From Rhodococcus pyridinivorans (GTDB lineage Bacteria > Actinomycetota > Actinomycetes > Mycobacteriales > Mycobacteriaceae), in contig NZ_FNRX01000002.1 of NCBI RefSeq assembly GCF_900105195.1, positions 4,030,001 through 4,094,000 on the forward strand: 64,000 nucleotides of DNA. The letters run 5' to 3'. The notes beneath the pieces were generated by a model. It did no database searches. It had not been told where the DNA came from and saw nothing but the letters and a program-made list of their open reading frames with translations. This document shows, piece after piece, positions 1-9,134 of the stretch (the first letter of the stretch is position 1; every line of letters starts with the position of its first letter). The position numbers and the translations under genes are program-made.

Positions 1-1331
1 CACTGGCCTGGGTGGCGGGAGATGCGCTGCAGTACAGCAGGACCGGCCGGCGCCGTCATATCGTGAGCGCCCTCGTCGTCACCGCTGTGGCGCTGGTGTT
101 CTTCGAGAAGTCGGTCCTCGTTCCGTTCGCCGCGTTCGCGACGGTCGCCCTCGCACACCACGTCGACGGACTCGTTCGGCCGATCCGCAGCACGTGGGCG
201 CAGGCCCGGCCGTTGTGGCTCGGCTCGGCGGCCGTGCTGGTCGTGTGGGCGGTCTGTTACTCGACGATCGTCGAATCCCGGTTCGGGATCCCGCCGTGGT
301 CGATGGTGGCCGGGTTGACCCATCACGGCATCTCCTACGGGCTGTTGCCGTCGCTGCTCGGGGGTCCCTGGGAATGGGAGCGGTGGAATCCGAGCCCGCC
401 CTGGGCCGATCCCCCGCTCGTGCTCGTCGTGGTCGCGTGGCTCGCTGTCGCGGGCGCCGCAGCGTGGACGGTGCGCCGGCGACGGCGGACCGGGCCCGTG
501 TGGTTCGCTGTGATCGCCTACATCCTGGCCTCGCTCGCGGCGATGATCAGCACCCGCTTCGGTCCGGAGACCACCTACGAACTCGCGCGCACTCTGCGCT
601 ACTTCGCCGACTCCGCCGTGGTCGTCGCGATCGCCGCGGCGCTGATCCTGCGCGCCCCGCGACGAGGCACGACGTCCCGTCCTCGTGCCGTGCGTGCGGC
701 CGCCTGGACCTGCGCGGCCGTGTTCACCGTCGGCTCCCTGTGGTCGACCGTGACGTTCGCGCGCAGCTGGTCGGACAATCCGACGGGCGATTATCTCGGG
801 GCGGCGAAGGCGGCGCTCACGGCCCGGCCCGACGAGCCCGTGCTCGATCACCCGGTGTCGGTATGGATCCTGCTGCCCGTCACCTACCCGCACAACCTGG
901 TGGGGTCCGTCTTCTCCGCGCTGCCCGTCCGGTCCGACATCCGCGACCACGCGACCGACCTGTGGGTCCTCGACGATCTCGGTCACCGCACTCCTGCCGA
1001 CCTGCTGCCGCTGCGCCTCGTCCCGCCCGGCCCCGAGCCCGACTGTGGCCATCGCGTCACCACCGACGCCGTCACGGCCGTGCCGCTCGATTCCCCCGCG
1101 GGTGACTGGGAGTGGACCGTGCAGGTGAACTACCGGGCCTCCGCCGACGGCACGATCGACCTCGGCTTCCCCGGCCGCGCATCCGTTCCGGTCCCCGTCA
1201 CCGAAGGACTCGGGACGGTGTACGTCCGCGTCTCCGGGGACGGGTCGGCGTTGCAGGCGCGCTCGTCCACCCCCGGCACGACCGTGTGCCTCGGTGCCGG
1301 ATCGCTCGGAGTGGTCGTGCCGCGGGGGTGA
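1..1331 (+). CDS. Integral membrane protein of unknown function, 5' end cut off by the window
   Basis: The frame is open from the first bases of the window, so the true start lies upstream and about 440 residues of the C-terminal part are visible. Several hydrophobic helices fill the first half, including one after an Arg-rich loop at about residues 155-180. The last 170 residues are a more polar, probably extracytoplasmic domain with two Cys. The topology of many helices followed by a soluble C-terminal domain resembles polytopic envelope glycosyltransferases, but no diagnostic motif was recognised, so no function is assigned. The next gene lies convergently on the other strand 50 bases away. 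Confidence 0.7.
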   Translation, partial: LAWVAGDALQYSRTGRRRHIVSALVVTAVALVFFEKSVLVPFAAFATVALAHHVDGLVRPIRSTWAQARPLWLGSAAVLVVWAVCYSTIVESRFGIPPWSMVAGLTHHGISYGLLPSLLGGPWEWERWNPSPPWADPPLVLVVVAWLAVAGAAAWTVRRRRRTGPVWFAVIAYILASLAAMISTRFGPETTYELARTLRYFADSAVVVAIAAALILRAPRRGTTSRPRAVRAAAWTCAAVFTVGSLWSTVTFARSWSDNPTGDYLGAAKAALTARPDEPVLDHPVSVWILLPVTYPHNLVGSVFSALPVRSDIRDHATDLWVLDDLGHRTPADLLPLRLVPPGPEPDCGHRVTTDAVTAVPLDSPAGDWEWTVQVNYRASADGTIDLGFPGRASVPVPVTEGLGTVYVRVSGDGSALQARSSTPGTTVCLGAGSLGVVVPRG

Positions 1332-1383
1332 CGGCGGGCCAGCGTGGCGCGTCCGAGCGCGCGGTCCGTGAGAACCGGGACGG

Positions 1384-1974
1384 TCACAGACGTGCTTGCG
1401 CCCGGCGCGGGTCGCTCAGGTCGATGCCCGCTTCCTCCCACGCCTCGCGCAGCGCCTCGGTTCCCTTCAGCCGCTTCCAGGCCGCCTCGGTACCGGTGAT
1501 CGGGCGGGCCTCGAAGAAGTGGACCGGATCGGAGGGCTCGGGCAACTCCAGCGACGGCACGTCGGCCGTCTCGAGCAACACCGCGGTGAACGGAGCGCCC
1601 GGCCACAGCGGCTCCCCGAGATCGAGCAGGGCGTCGTCGGTGAGGACCACGCCCTCCACGGCGGGCAGCGCAGCGAGCACCGCGAGGGTGCGGTGGACAC
1701 CGGCGGTGACGCCCTCGTTGTCGCGCAGGCTGAGGACCAGTTCGGCCCGCGGCCCGCGCGTCGGGTCGGCCACCATGTCGGTCGGATCGCCCATCGGATG
1801 CCGTGAGCACCCCAGAGTGGCGTACCGCAGGAGCTCTGCACCACGGAAGCGGAGGACCTCGATCGGTTCGAGACCGAGGAAGGTCACCGACGCCGATTCC
1901 GGCTCCGGATCCCCCGGCACGGTCAGATGCTCGGTGAGGTGGCTGCGGACGGTGGCGAGAACTGCGTCGGTCAC
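1384..1974 (-). CDS. Suppressor-of-fused (SUFU) domain protein
   Basis: About 196 residues with the bacterial SUFU-like layout. An N-terminal helix (VRSHLTEHL) is followed by a central alpha/beta domain with the segment LRFRGAELLRYATLGCSRHPM and a C-terminal region containing FFEARPITGTE and a Trp-Lys-Arg stretch. The molecular role of bacterial SUFU-domain proteins is poorly defined; several sit near polymorphic-toxin immunity genes, but nothing toxin-like is adjacent here. The GTG at 1974 gives the usual family length. An ATG at 2004 adds ten residues and is possible, and the frame stays open to 2139, which would run into the divergent neighbour. Family call fairly sure, start uncertain. 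Confidence 0.65.
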   Translation of the reverse strand: MTDAVLATVRSHLTEHLTVPGDPEPESASVTFLGLEPIEVLRFRGAELLRYATLGCSRHPMGDPTDMVADPTRGPRAELVLSLRDNEGVTAGVHRTLAVLAALPAVEGVVLTDDALLDLGEPLWPGAPFTAVLLETADVPSLELPEPSDPVHFFEARPITGTEAAWKRLKGTEALREAWEEAGIDLSDPRRAQARL

Positions 1975-2036
1975 CCCTGCAATGTAGTCCCCGTCCCCGC
2001 ACATGCGGTTCACACCCGGACCTGTGCACCGCGCGG

Positions 2037-2042
2037 TACCGT
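2037..2042 (+). promoter_or_regulatory. Predicted -10 box (TACCGT) for leaderless transcription
   Basis: TACCGT ends six bases before the GTG at 2049, and there is no purine-rich Shine-Dalgarno between them. This places the expected transcription start at the initiation codon. Inference from position and motif. Confidence 0.5.
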
Positions 2043-2048
2043 CGAAGC

Positions 2049-2894
2049 GTGGCTCGCGACACCGGTTTTCCGGTCTCCGATGCCGGCGACGATTTCGCCC
2101 GGCAACGCCGGCGCGCCGAGTACGCCCGGCTGATCGCATGGCTGCGCCGCGAACCGGCAGACGTCAACACGGTGCTGCCCTTCGACGACGTCGTCGCAGC
2201 CCTCGGACGCCTCGGTGAACGGCGACTCGGGTTGCAGATCATCGAGGTCGCCTCGATCGTCGGCAGCGTCGACCGTGCCGACGACTTCGACCGCCGTTTC
2301 CGCCCCACCTCGGCACGCCTGCGCGCCAGGTGGGAACGCATCGCGGCCGCGCGGCGGCGCGGCGAGGCCATGCCCCCGATCTCCGTGTACCGGGTGGGAC
2401 CGATGCATTTCGTGCAGGACGGGCACCACCGTGTGTCCATCGCCTACGCGCAGGGCGACCGCACCATCGACGCCTACGTCACCGAGATCACCACGAAGGT
2501 GCCCGCGGAGGGCATCACCGCCCGTCCCGATCTCGTGCGCAAGGACCACTTCAGGATGTTTCTCGGCCGCGTTCCCCTGCACGGCGCGGCCCAGGACACG
2601 ATCCGCGTGTCCGACCCGTGGGGATACGCCGAACTGGCCGAGGCCGTCGAGGCGTGGGGTTTCCGCTTGATGCAGGATCTCGGCGAGTACCTCACCCGCG
2701 AGGAGGTCGCGCGGCGCTGGTACGAGGAGGAATTCGTCCCCGTCGTCGCGATGGCCCGGGAAGCGGGGATGTTGCGCTCACGCACCGACGCCGAGGTGTA
2801 TCTGTGGATCGCGAGCGAGCGGTACCGGCTCGTGCGGCGGCACGTGTGGAGCGAGGAGATCGTCGACGAGCTCCGTAGCCGCGCACCCCGCTGA
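2049..2894 (+). CDS. ParB/Srx-fold (ParB-like) nuclease-family protein
   Basis: 281 residues. The central motif FVQDGHHRVSIA (about residues 120-131) matches the GHHR-type signature of the ParB/sulfiredoxin fold. The preceding segment PPISVYRVG is the usual strand before it. The N-terminal 95 residues and the C-terminal 120 residues are helical and Arg/Glu-rich. A separate helix-turn-helix and the N-terminal ParA-interaction segment of a true chromosomal ParB are not evident, so this is a standalone ParB-like protein rather than the segregation ParB. It starts with GTG behind a TANNNT box and ends at a bidirectional hairpin shared with sugC. Its substrate is unknown. Confidence 0.65.
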   Translation: MARDTGFPVSDAGDDFARQRRRAEYARLIAWLRREPADVNTVLPFDDVVAALGRLGERRLGLQIIEVASIVGSVDRADDFDRRFRPTSARLRARWERIAAARRRGEAMPPISVYRVGPMHFVQDGHHRVSIAYAQGDRTIDAYVTEITTKVPAEGITARPDLVRKDHFRMFLGRVPLHGAAQDTIRVSDPWGYAELAEAVEAWGFRLMQDLGEYLTREEVARRWYEEEFVPVVAMAREAGMLRSRTDAEVYLWIASERYRLVRRHVWSEEIVDELRSRAPR

Positions 2895-2895
2895 C

Positions 2896-2944
2896 GGCTT
2901 CGGTGGATCCGGACCCGTTTTCCGGGGTCGGATCCACCGAAGCC
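2896..2944. terminator. Bidirectional hairpin terminator between convergent genes
   Basis: A 20-base-pair stem with one bulged G (left arm from 2896, right arm ending at 2944) and a loop containing TTTT lies between the ParB-like gene and sugC, whose stops face each other. It can serve both strands. Confidence 0.8.
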
Positions 2945-2950
2945 GGTTTG

Positions 2951-4117
2951 TCAGAGGGTGACGTTCGCGCCGGTCTCCTGATCGAACAAGGCGATCTTCG
3001 CCCTGTCGAACCACAACTGCACGGTCCCGCCCTTGGTGGCCTGCGATTCCACCGACAATCGCGCGACCAGCGATTCGGCCGACATGTCGGCGCCGGCGTC
3101 GGCGGCGAGTTCGTCGAGGTCCTTCGAGTGCACGCCCGGCCCCTCGGCCGTGAAGTACGCGAACTTGTCGGAGCCCATCGACTCGAGCACGTCGACCTCG
3201 GCGGAGAAGGTCACGCCCGTCTCCCGTTGGGTCGGGTCGAGCAGGTCGGTGTCCTCGAAGTGCTCCGGACGGATACCGACGACCACCTCGCGCGACGGAT
3301 TGTTGCGACGCACGGTCTCCCACCGCTCGTCGGGCAACCGGAACTCGCCGAACGAGGTGCGGATCGAACCGTTCTCGATCTGCCCCGGAACGAAGTTCAT
3401 CGACGGCGATCCGATGAAGCCGGCGACGAACAGGTTCCGCGGATGGTCGTACAACTCCTGCGGCGCCCCGACCTGCTGCACGATCCCACCGCGCATCACG
3501 ACGACGCGGTCGCCGAGCGTCATCGCCTCGGTCTGGTCGTGCGTGACGTACACCGTCGTGGTCCCGAGACGCTTCTGCAGGCGCGCGATCTCGGTGCGCA
3601 TCTGCACGCGCAGCTTCGCGTCGAGATTCGACAGCGGCTCGTCCATGAGGAACGCCTTGGGGCTGCGCACGATCGCACGACCCATGGCCACGCGTTGCCG
3701 CTGACCGCCCGACAGGTTGGCGGGCTTGCGGTCGAGATGCTGTGTGAGATCGAGGATCCGGGCCGCCTCGTCGACCTTGCGGGCGATCTCGTCCTTGGAC
3801 ACCTTCGCGAGGGTGAGCGGGAACGCGATGTTGTCGCGCACCGACATGTGCGGGTACAGCGCGTAGGACTGGAAGACCATCGCGATGTCGCGGTCCTTCG
3901 GTGCCCGCTCGTTGACACGCTCACCCGCGATGCGCAGCTCGCCGTCGGAGATGTCCTCGAGGCCGGCGATCATGTTGAGCGTCGTGGATTTTCCGCACCC
4001 GGACGGGCCGACGAGGATGATGAACTCGCCGTCGGCGATCTCGAGATCCACGTCGCTGACGGCCTTCGCTCCGTCCGGATATTCCTTCGTCACCTTGTCG
4101 AGCACGATCTCGGCCAC
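2951..4117 (-). CDS. sugC: Trehalose ABC importer, ATP-binding subunit SugC
   Basis: 388 residues. Walker A GPSGCGKST lies near residue 39, the signature LSGGQRQR near 135, Walker B FLMDEP near 157, and the switch His in YVTHDQTEAM near 191. The C-terminal 130 residues form the regulatory OB/TOBE domain found in the MalK/UgpC group. In mycobacteria SugC powers uptake of trehalose released during mycolate transfer. It is the last gene of lpqY-sugA-sugB-sugC. The GTG start at 4117 has AAGGGA ten bases upstream and lies five bases after the sugB stop, so translation is probably coupled. Function is inferred from family and operon structure. Confidence 0.93.
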   Translation of the reverse strand: MAEIVLDKVTKEYPDGAKAVSDVDLEIADGEFIILVGPSGCGKSTTLNMIAGLEDISDGELRIAGERVNERAPKDRDIAMVFQSYALYPHMSVRDNIAFPLTLAKVSKDEIARKVDEAARILDLTQHLDRKPANLSGGQRQRVAMGRAIVRSPKAFLMDEPLSNLDAKLRVQMRTEIARLQKRLGTTTVYVTHDQTEAMTLGDRVVVMRGGIVQQVGAPQELYDHPRNLFVAGFIGSPSMNFVPGQIENGSIRTSFGEFRLPDERWETVRRNNPSREVVVGIRPEHFEDTDLLDPTQRETGVTFSAEVDVLESMGSDKFAYFTAEGPGVHSKDLDELAADAGADMSAESLVARLSVESQATKGGTVQLWFDRAKIALFDQETGANVTL

Positions 4118-4122
4118 GGTAG

Positions 4123-4956
4123 TTATCCCTTCACTGCGCCGGAGGTCAGTCCGGCGACGATTCGACGTTGGAAGATCAGGACGAACACGATGATCGGGAT
4201 CGTGATGACGACGGCCGCCGCCGCGATCGAGCCGGTCGGTTCCTCGAACTGCGATGCACCCGTGAAGTTCGCGATCGCGGCGGGTGCGGTGATGGACCGC
4301 TCGGTGGAGGTCAGCGAGATCGCGAACAGCAGGTCGTTCCAGCAGAAGATGAACACCAGGATCGCCGCCGTGATGATGCCGGGAGCGGCGAGTGGGGCCA
4401 CGACCTTCCGGAACGCCTGACCCGGTGTCGCGCCGTCCATCTTCGCGGCCTTCTCGAGTTCCCACGGGATCTCCTTGAAGAAGGCCGACAGGGTGTAGAT
4501 CGCGAGCGGTAGCGAGAAGGTGATGTACGGCAGGATCAGCGCCGCCCACGTGTCGAACAGTCCGAGGCCACGCATGATCTCGAACAGCGGGCTGACGAGG
4601 GAGATCTGTGGGAACATCGCGATGAGCAGCGCCACGCCCACCAGAATCTTCTTACCGGGGAAGTCGAGCCGGGCGATCGCGTAGGCGGCCATCGTCCCGA
4701 GGATCACCGCGATGACCGTGGCGATCAGGCCGATGCCGATGGAGTTGATCAGCGCGCTCGTGAACGCGTCGGTGCGGAAGATGCCGCGGTAGTTGTCGAG
4801 CGTCCACTGCTGCGGGATGAACCGGCCGTCCTGGATGGTGCCGGGCGGCTTGAACGACAGGCTCGCGATCCACAGCACCGGGACGAGTGCGTAGAGCAGG
4901 ACGATCAGGTTCACCGCCGACCACGACAGGGTCCGTTTCCTGGTCTCGGCCATCAT
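4123..4956 (-). CDS. sugB: Trehalose ABC importer, permease SugB
   Basis: 277 residues, six predicted membrane helices. The EAA loop, which docks onto the ATPase, is visible as [17 protein letters not shown] at about residues 180-196. This is the MalG-type permease that pairs with SugA. The ATG at 4956 overlaps the sugA stop as ATGA. A second ATG follows immediately at 4953 and is better spaced from the AAGGGGG upstream, so initiation could use either. Cytoplasmic membrane. Confidence 0.92.
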   Translation of the reverse strand: MMAETRKRTLSWSAVNLIVLLYALVPVLWIASLSFKPPGTIQDGRFIPQQWTLDNYRGIFRTDAFTSALINSIGIGLIATVIAVILGTMAAYAIARLDFPGKKILVGVALLIAMFPQISLVSPLFEIMRGLGLFDTWAALILPYITFSLPLAIYTLSAFFKEIPWELEKAAKMDGATPGQAFRKVVAPLAAPGIITAAILVFIFCWNDLLFAISLTSTERSITAPAAIANFTGASQFEEPTGSIAAAAVVITIPIIVFVLIFQRRIVAGLTSGAVKG

Positions 4957-5903
4957 CGGCCCCCTTCGTCCGAGCCGGGCGCGGATGCACCGAACAACTT
5001 GATGAACACGAACGCGATGATCGCGACGCACAGGAAGATCAGGACGCTGATCGCCGACCCGATGCCGAGGTTGAAGGCCCGGAACAGATTGTCGTAACCG
5101 AGGATCGACACCGATCCGGTGCCGTTGGCACCGCGGGTGAGGACGTAGATGTTGTCGAAGATGCGGAAGGCGTCGAGCGTGCGGAAGAGCAGGGCGACGA
5201 GGATCGCCGGTTTCATCAGCGGCACGATGATCCGCACCAGACGTGTCCACGCTCCGGCGCCGTCGACCTGCGCCGCCTTGAGCAGATCGTCGGGGACGAG
5301 TGCGAGGCCGGCGAGGAGCAGCAGTGCCATGAACGGCGTGGTCTTCCACACCTCGGCGAGCACGATGATCGCCAGGGACGGGATCTGGTCGGTGAGCGGG
5401 GCGCTGCCGTCGGGCAGCAGGTTCGCGAGATAGCCCGTGCCCGGGGTCCACGCGTAGTACCAGCTGTAGGCGGCGGCGACGGTGACGATGCCGTACGGGA
5501 TCAGCACCACCGTGCGCACGATGCCCTTGCCGACGATGGTGCGGTGCATGACGAGTGCGATCGCGAGGCCGAGCACGAACTCGATCGCGACGGAGACCAG
5601 GGTGACGAGCGAGGTGACGATGAAGGCCTGCCACCAGAATCCGTCGCTGAGCACCGCGATATAGTTCGACAGTCCGACGAAGCGCCGTTCGTCGGGGAAG
5701 CGCAGATCGTAACGCTGCAGACTGAGCCAGACGGCGTATCCCACCGGATAGGCCGTGACGGCGAGCATCACGATCGCGGCGGGTGCGACGAGCAGCAGAC
5801 CGAGTCGCCGTTCGGCCTTCTTCCCCTCGGACAGCGCTGCTTTCGTCTTCGTCGACGGTTCCTTCGGGGTCTCGTCGGTCGGTGTCGATTCGACGGCGGT
5901 CAC
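4953..5903 (-). CDS. sugA: Trehalose ABC importer, permease SugA
   Basis: 316 residues with a Lys-rich cytosolic N-terminus of about 35 residues and then six helices, as in MalF-type permeases. The EAA loop reads [16 protein letters not shown]. It forms the translocation pore with SugB. The GTG start overlaps the lpqY stop as GTGA, and its own stop overlaps sugB as ATGA, so the four genes are tightly coupled. Same role in trehalose recycling as its neighbours, inferred from synteny with mycobacterial sugABC. Confidence 0.92.
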   Translation of the reverse strand: MTAVESTPTDETPKEPSTKTKAALSEGKKAERRLGLLLVAPAAIVMLAVTAYPVGYAVWLSLQRYDLRFPDERRFVGLSNYIAVLSDGFWWQAFIVTSLVTLVSVAIEFVLGLAIALVMHRTIVGKGIVRTVVLIPYGIVTVAAAYSWYYAWTPGTGYLANLLPDGSAPLTDQIPSLAIIVLAEVWKTTPFMALLLLAGLALVPDDLLKAAQVDGAGAWTRLVRIIVPLMKPAILVALLFRTLDAFRIFDNIYVLTRGANGTGSVSILGYDNLFRAFNLGIGSAISVLIFLCVAIIAFVFIKLFGASAPGSDEGGR

Positions 5904-7276
5904 GGGATCAGTCCTTCCGAATTGACCGCCTTGCGCACCTGCTCGGCGAGTTCCTCGACGGTGCGGGGCGGATCGATCTGGTCGACCGGGTTGAGGGTGG
6001 CCGTCACCAGTGTCGAAATGCTCTGGTAGGCCGGTGAAGCGGGACGCACCGCGGCGTTCTCGAGACCGGCGCGGACCTCACGCCAGGCCGGATAGGCCTC
6101 CTGGAAATCGGGGTCGTCGTACAGCGCCGCGAGCGTCGGCGGCACGCCGCCACCGATGGCGTTGTTGCGCTGGTTCTCCTCGTTGCGCAGGCACTGCATC
6201 GCTTCGAACGCGAGATCCGGGTGGGTACTCGTGCGGGCGACGGCGATGTTGAACCCGCCGATGGTGACCTGGGCGGGCTCGCCGGGGGTCACCGAGGGGT
6301 ACGGCGCGGGAAGGAAATTCTGCTCACCGTCGACGGTGAGGACCGTGTTGCCGGTGTTCTCCGAGGTGACATTGCCGTTCTCGTCGATGAAGGGCAGGGC
6401 CCCCTCGTTCTCCATGATGCCCGGCAGGACGAACGGCCAGTTGACCTGGAACGCGGTGCGCCCGCTCTCCATACCGAGACGGACGGCCGCCTCGTCGGCC
6501 TGGTTCAGGGAGGGATCGGCGCCGGGCGCGGTCGCAACGCGCTTCATGATGTCGAGCGCGGTCACCGCCGCGTCGTTGTCGGTGAGGGTGACGGTGACAC
6601 CGTCCTCCCCCACCACCGAGCCTCCGGCGCTCGAGAGCAAGGTGTTGAACCACACCATCAGCCCCTCGTACTGCCGGCCCTGCACACCGATCCACGACGG
6701 CCGGCCCTCCTCGGCGAGGCCGCTCGCAATCTCGATCATCTCGTCCCAGGTCTCCGGAGGTTGCCCGTCCGGCATGAGATCCTTTCGGTACCAGAGCAAC
6801 TGGGTGTTGGTGTTGAGCGGTGCGGCGTACAGCCGGTCCTGCCAGGTCGCCGATTCGAGGGGACCTTCGAGGGTGCCCTCGGAGACCGCAGCTGCAACAT
6901 CGTCGGGCAGCGGCAGCGCCCACCCGGCCTCGGCGAACTCGGCCGTCCACACGACGTCGAGGGTCATGAGGTCGAGCCCCGGGTCGTTACCCGTCAGCCG
7001 CCGCGCCAACTGCAGTCGCTGGTCGTCGGCGTTCTTCGGAAGTGTCCTCTGCTGCACGCGATATCGGCCGCCCGCCTCCGCGGTGCACACCTCCGCGGCC
7101 TGCGCGTACTGCTCGGCACCGTCGGCGGCCGTGTAGAAGGACAGGACGACACCCTCGTCGTCGCTGCCGCACGCGGCCAGCCCCGACGCCAGGAGCACAG
7201 CAGCCGCGGAAGCTGTGACCGCTCGGCTCGTCCGCCGACTCTTGCCCGACCGTCTCATGCGCGACTCCGCTCGCAT
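5900..7276 (-). CDS. lpqY: Trehalose-binding lipoprotein LpqY
   Basis: 458 residues. The type II signal peptide has an Arg-rich N-region, a hydrophobic core and the lipobox GLAAC with lipidated Cys at about residue 36. The mature part is a cluster D extracellular solute-binding fold, with [18 protein letters not shown] as a recognisable ligand-site segment. Anchored on the outer face of the membrane, it delivers trehalose to SugAB. The ATG at 7276 is preceded by GAGG at good spacing. A second ATG at 7258 would shorten the signal peptide but keep the lipobox. First gene of the operon. Confidence 0.92.
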   Translation of the reverse strand: MRAESRMRRSGKSRRTSRAVTASAAAVLLASGLAACGSDDEGVVLSFYTAADGAEQYAQAAEVCTAEAGGRYRVQQRTLPKNADDQRLQLARRLTGNDPGLDLMTLDVVWTAEFAEAGWALPLPDDVAAAVSEGTLEGPLESATWQDRLYAAPLNTNTQLLWYRKDLMPDGQPPETWDEMIEIASGLAEEGRPSWIGVQGRQYEGLMVWFNTLLSSAGGSVVGEDGVTVTLTDNDAAVTALDIMKRVATAPGADPSLNQADEAAVRLGMESGRTAFQVNWPFVLPGIMENEGALPFIDENGNVTSENTGNTVLTVDGEQNFLPAPYPSVTPGEPAQVTIGGFNIAVARTSTHPDLAFEAMQCLRNEENQRNNAIGGGVPPTLAALYDDPDFQEAYPAWREVRAGLENAAVRPASPAYQSISTLVTATLNPVDQIDPPRTVEELAEQVRKAVNSEGLIP

Positions 7277-7372
7277 CGGGGACCTCGTGATCCGACGATA
7301 ACGCCCGTACCGGCCAGCCGTAGCAAAACGAGCAGGGCGTACATCCGGAACGGAATCGGCACGACGACGAGG

Positions 7373-8602
7373 TCAGAAGGAGGTCCCCGAGAAGGGTGCC
7401 TGGGGCCAGGAGAACAGCAGGTCAGCGGTGTCGACGGCCTCGGGCCGGTGCACCCGGGCGCGCCCCGCGTCGACCATCCGGTGCCAGCCCTGCCGGCCGA
7501 GCAGGAGCGCACCGAGGTCGGCGATGTCGATCGTCAGGTCGGCCGGTCCCGCGGTGCGCGCCACGCCGTCGGCGGAGATCTCGAAGACACCGGCGTTGTC
7601 GGTCAGCACCGGATCGGTCACCTCCACGGTCACCGAGCCGAAGCCTCGGTAACTCCGCGCCGACAGCGCCCGATCGAGGTCGAGGATGCGCAACCACGTC
7701 TCGTCCGAGACCGAGCGGAAGTGCACGGCACGCGCGTCGCCGAGCATGAGCGGGAGTTGGTCGTCCTGCGGAAGTGCCGCGAACCGCAAGGTGTCGACCA
7801 GGTCGAGGTCGAGCAGGAACCGGATCAGGCCGGCGTACGCCGCGGGCGAGGGGGCGAAGAAGTCGTCGACCACGACGGTGCGGTTGCGACTGGTGAACCA
7901 CCCCTGCGTGTCGACGGGGTGGTACCGGACGAAACCGTCCTCCTGTCCCGGTTCGCCGTGCACCGCCACGTACATCGGATCGGTGAGCGAGTCGGCCCGC
8001 CACCGGCGCGAGTTCCACCAGTACTCCGACCGATCGATCATGCCGGGGCGCGGCGGCAGATGACGGGAATGGATCTGCGCCAGCACGTCCCACGCCTCCG
8101 GATAGGTCAGCAGACGCACCGCTCCGGACTCGGGCACGTCGGGACGCAGTGCGGCACCACGCACGTCGACGTCGACGGACACCGAAGTCGAGGCGACGCC
8201 GTAGCCGAACCGGCCGTAGATGGTCGCTTCGGAGGCACGCAGCGTCGCGAGGATCTCACCGCGGTCGCGCGCGTCGCTCAACTGCCGGTGCACGAGTCCG
8301 GAGATCACGCCGCGACGCGTGTGGGTGGGCAGCACACCGATGTGGGTGACCGCCGCGTGCGGCACCCGGGCGCCGCCGGGCAGGGTGAGATTTCCGCTCG
8401 TGGCGTCGACTGTCCCGACGAGCATGCCGTCGAGGAAAGCACCCCACGTGCGGCCGGCCTCGAGGTAGCGGCTCACCGTCCCGTCGGGAACCTCGGGCCA
8501 CGAGGGCAGACCCACCATCGCCGTGCGGAACAGCGCGGACGCCTCCCGCAGTTCGGCTTCCGACTCCAGAACTCTGATCTCCGGTTCCGTTCGCTCACCC
8601 AT
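7373..8602 (-). CDS. eis: Eis-family GNAT N-acetyltransferase
   Basis: 409 residues, the usual Eis length. The N-terminal GNAT domain carries the acetyl-CoA loop GVLPTHTRRGVISGLV near residue 90. A second GNAT-like domain and a C-terminal SCP2-like domain follow. The protein ends in Phe, as expected where the C-terminal carboxylate takes part in catalysis. Eis enzymes acetylate several amines of aminoglycosides and also lysines of some proteins; the native substrate in this organism is unknown. The ATG lies six bases after TAGTGT with no Shine-Dalgarno, so it is probably leaderless. It is not part of the conserved backbone and lies just downstream of the lpqY start on the same strand. Confidence 0.88.
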   Translation of the reverse strand: MGERTEPEIRVLESEAELREASALFRTAMVGLPSWPEVPDGTVSRYLEAGRTWGAFLDGMLVGTVDATSGNLTLPGGARVPHAAVTHIGVLPTHTRRGVISGLVHRQLSDARDRGEILATLRASEATIYGRFGYGVASTSVSVDVDVRGAALRPDVPESGAVRLLTYPEAWDVLAQIHSRHLPPRPGMIDRSEYWWNSRRWRADSLTDPMYVAVHGEPGQEDGFVRYHPVDTQGWFTSRNRTVVVDDFFAPSPAAYAGLIRFLLDLDLVDTLRFAALPQDDQLPLMLGDARAVHFRSVSDETWLRILDLDRALSARSYRGFGSVTVEVTDPVLTDNAGVFEISADGVARTAGPADLTIDIADLGALLLGRQGWHRMVDAGRARVHRPEAVDTADLLFSWPQAPFSGTSF

Positions 8603-8608
8603 GGAACG

Positions 8609-8614
8609 ACACTA
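8609..8614 (-). promoter_or_regulatory. Predicted -10 box (TAGTGT) for eis
   Basis: TAGTGT on the minus strand is followed by six bases and the eis ATG, with no ribosome-binding site. This fits leaderless initiation. Confidence 0.55.
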
Positions 8615-8677
8615 TCGACCGCGAACTTGCACCGCGGGTGAACGGCCGTGACGTTCGGTACACCGGCTCCGGGCGGG

Positions 8678-8683
8678 TAGGTT
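8678..8683 (+). promoter_or_regulatory. Predicted -10 box (TAGGTT) for the phosphatase-like gene
   Basis: TAGGTT is followed by six bases and the GTG at 8690. With the eis box at 8609 this forms a compact divergent promoter region of fewer than 90 bases. Confidence 0.5.
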
Positions 8684-8689
8684 TCCAGC

Positions 8690-9130
8690 GTGCGACGCGA
8701 GTGGGATCCAGCAGACACCGGGGTGCTGCAGCTGCCCTCCGGCCGACTCGTGCGGGGACGCGGGATGCGCAGACCGGTGTTCGGCGAGCCGTTTCCCGAC
8801 TTCGGGGTGTATCTCCTCGGCCGCCCCCCGGCAGCACCGTTCGAATGGGAGTCGCGGTGGATCCACTGGCCCGACTTCCGCACGCCACGCGACCCGGAGG
8901 ACGCTCTCGCCATCCTGTACGAGGCGTGGATCCGCGCGGGAAGACAGCGGGTGGAGATCGCGTGCGGGCGTGGACGCGGCCGCACCGGCACCGCACTGGC
9001 GTGCCTCGCCGTCCTCGACGGGCTCTCCCCGGAGGAGGCGGTCGACTTCGTTCGGCGGCACTACCATCCGCGCGCGGTCGAGACGCCCTGGCAGCGCAAA
9101 TTCGTCGCGCACGCGAAGGCGCATTCCTGA
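8690..9130 (+). CDS. Protein-tyrosine-phosphatase-like protein
   Basis: 146 residues with a C-x5-R loop: ACGRGRGRTGTALACLAVLDG has the Cys near residue 91 and the Arg six positions later, followed by Thr and the helix usual for dual-specificity phosphatases. A general-acid Asp could be in HWPDFRTP (about residue 61), the same position as the WPD loop of this fold. The usual His before the nucleophilic Cys is replaced by Ala, so activity is not certain. No signal peptide. It is convergent with the coiled-coil gene, with only four bases between the two stops. Confidence 0.72.
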   Translation: MRREWDPADTGVLQLPSGRLVRGRGMRRPVFGEPFPDFGVYLLGRPPAAPFEWESRWIHWPDFRTPRDPEDALAILYEAWIRAGRQRVEIACGRGRGRTGTALACLAVLDGLSPEEAVDFVRRHYHPRAVETPWQRKFVAHAKAHS

Positions 9131-9134
9131 CAGC

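Noticed and set aside
2049..2894. Chromosome-partitioning ParB with parS
   Set aside because: The protein lacks recognisable HTH and ParA-interaction segments, there is no parA beside it and no 16-base parS-like palindrome was noticed.
6221..8641. 806-residue open frame opposite lpqY and eis
   Set aside because: Antisense of two assigned genes, crosses their intergenic region, no motif or ribosome-binding site.
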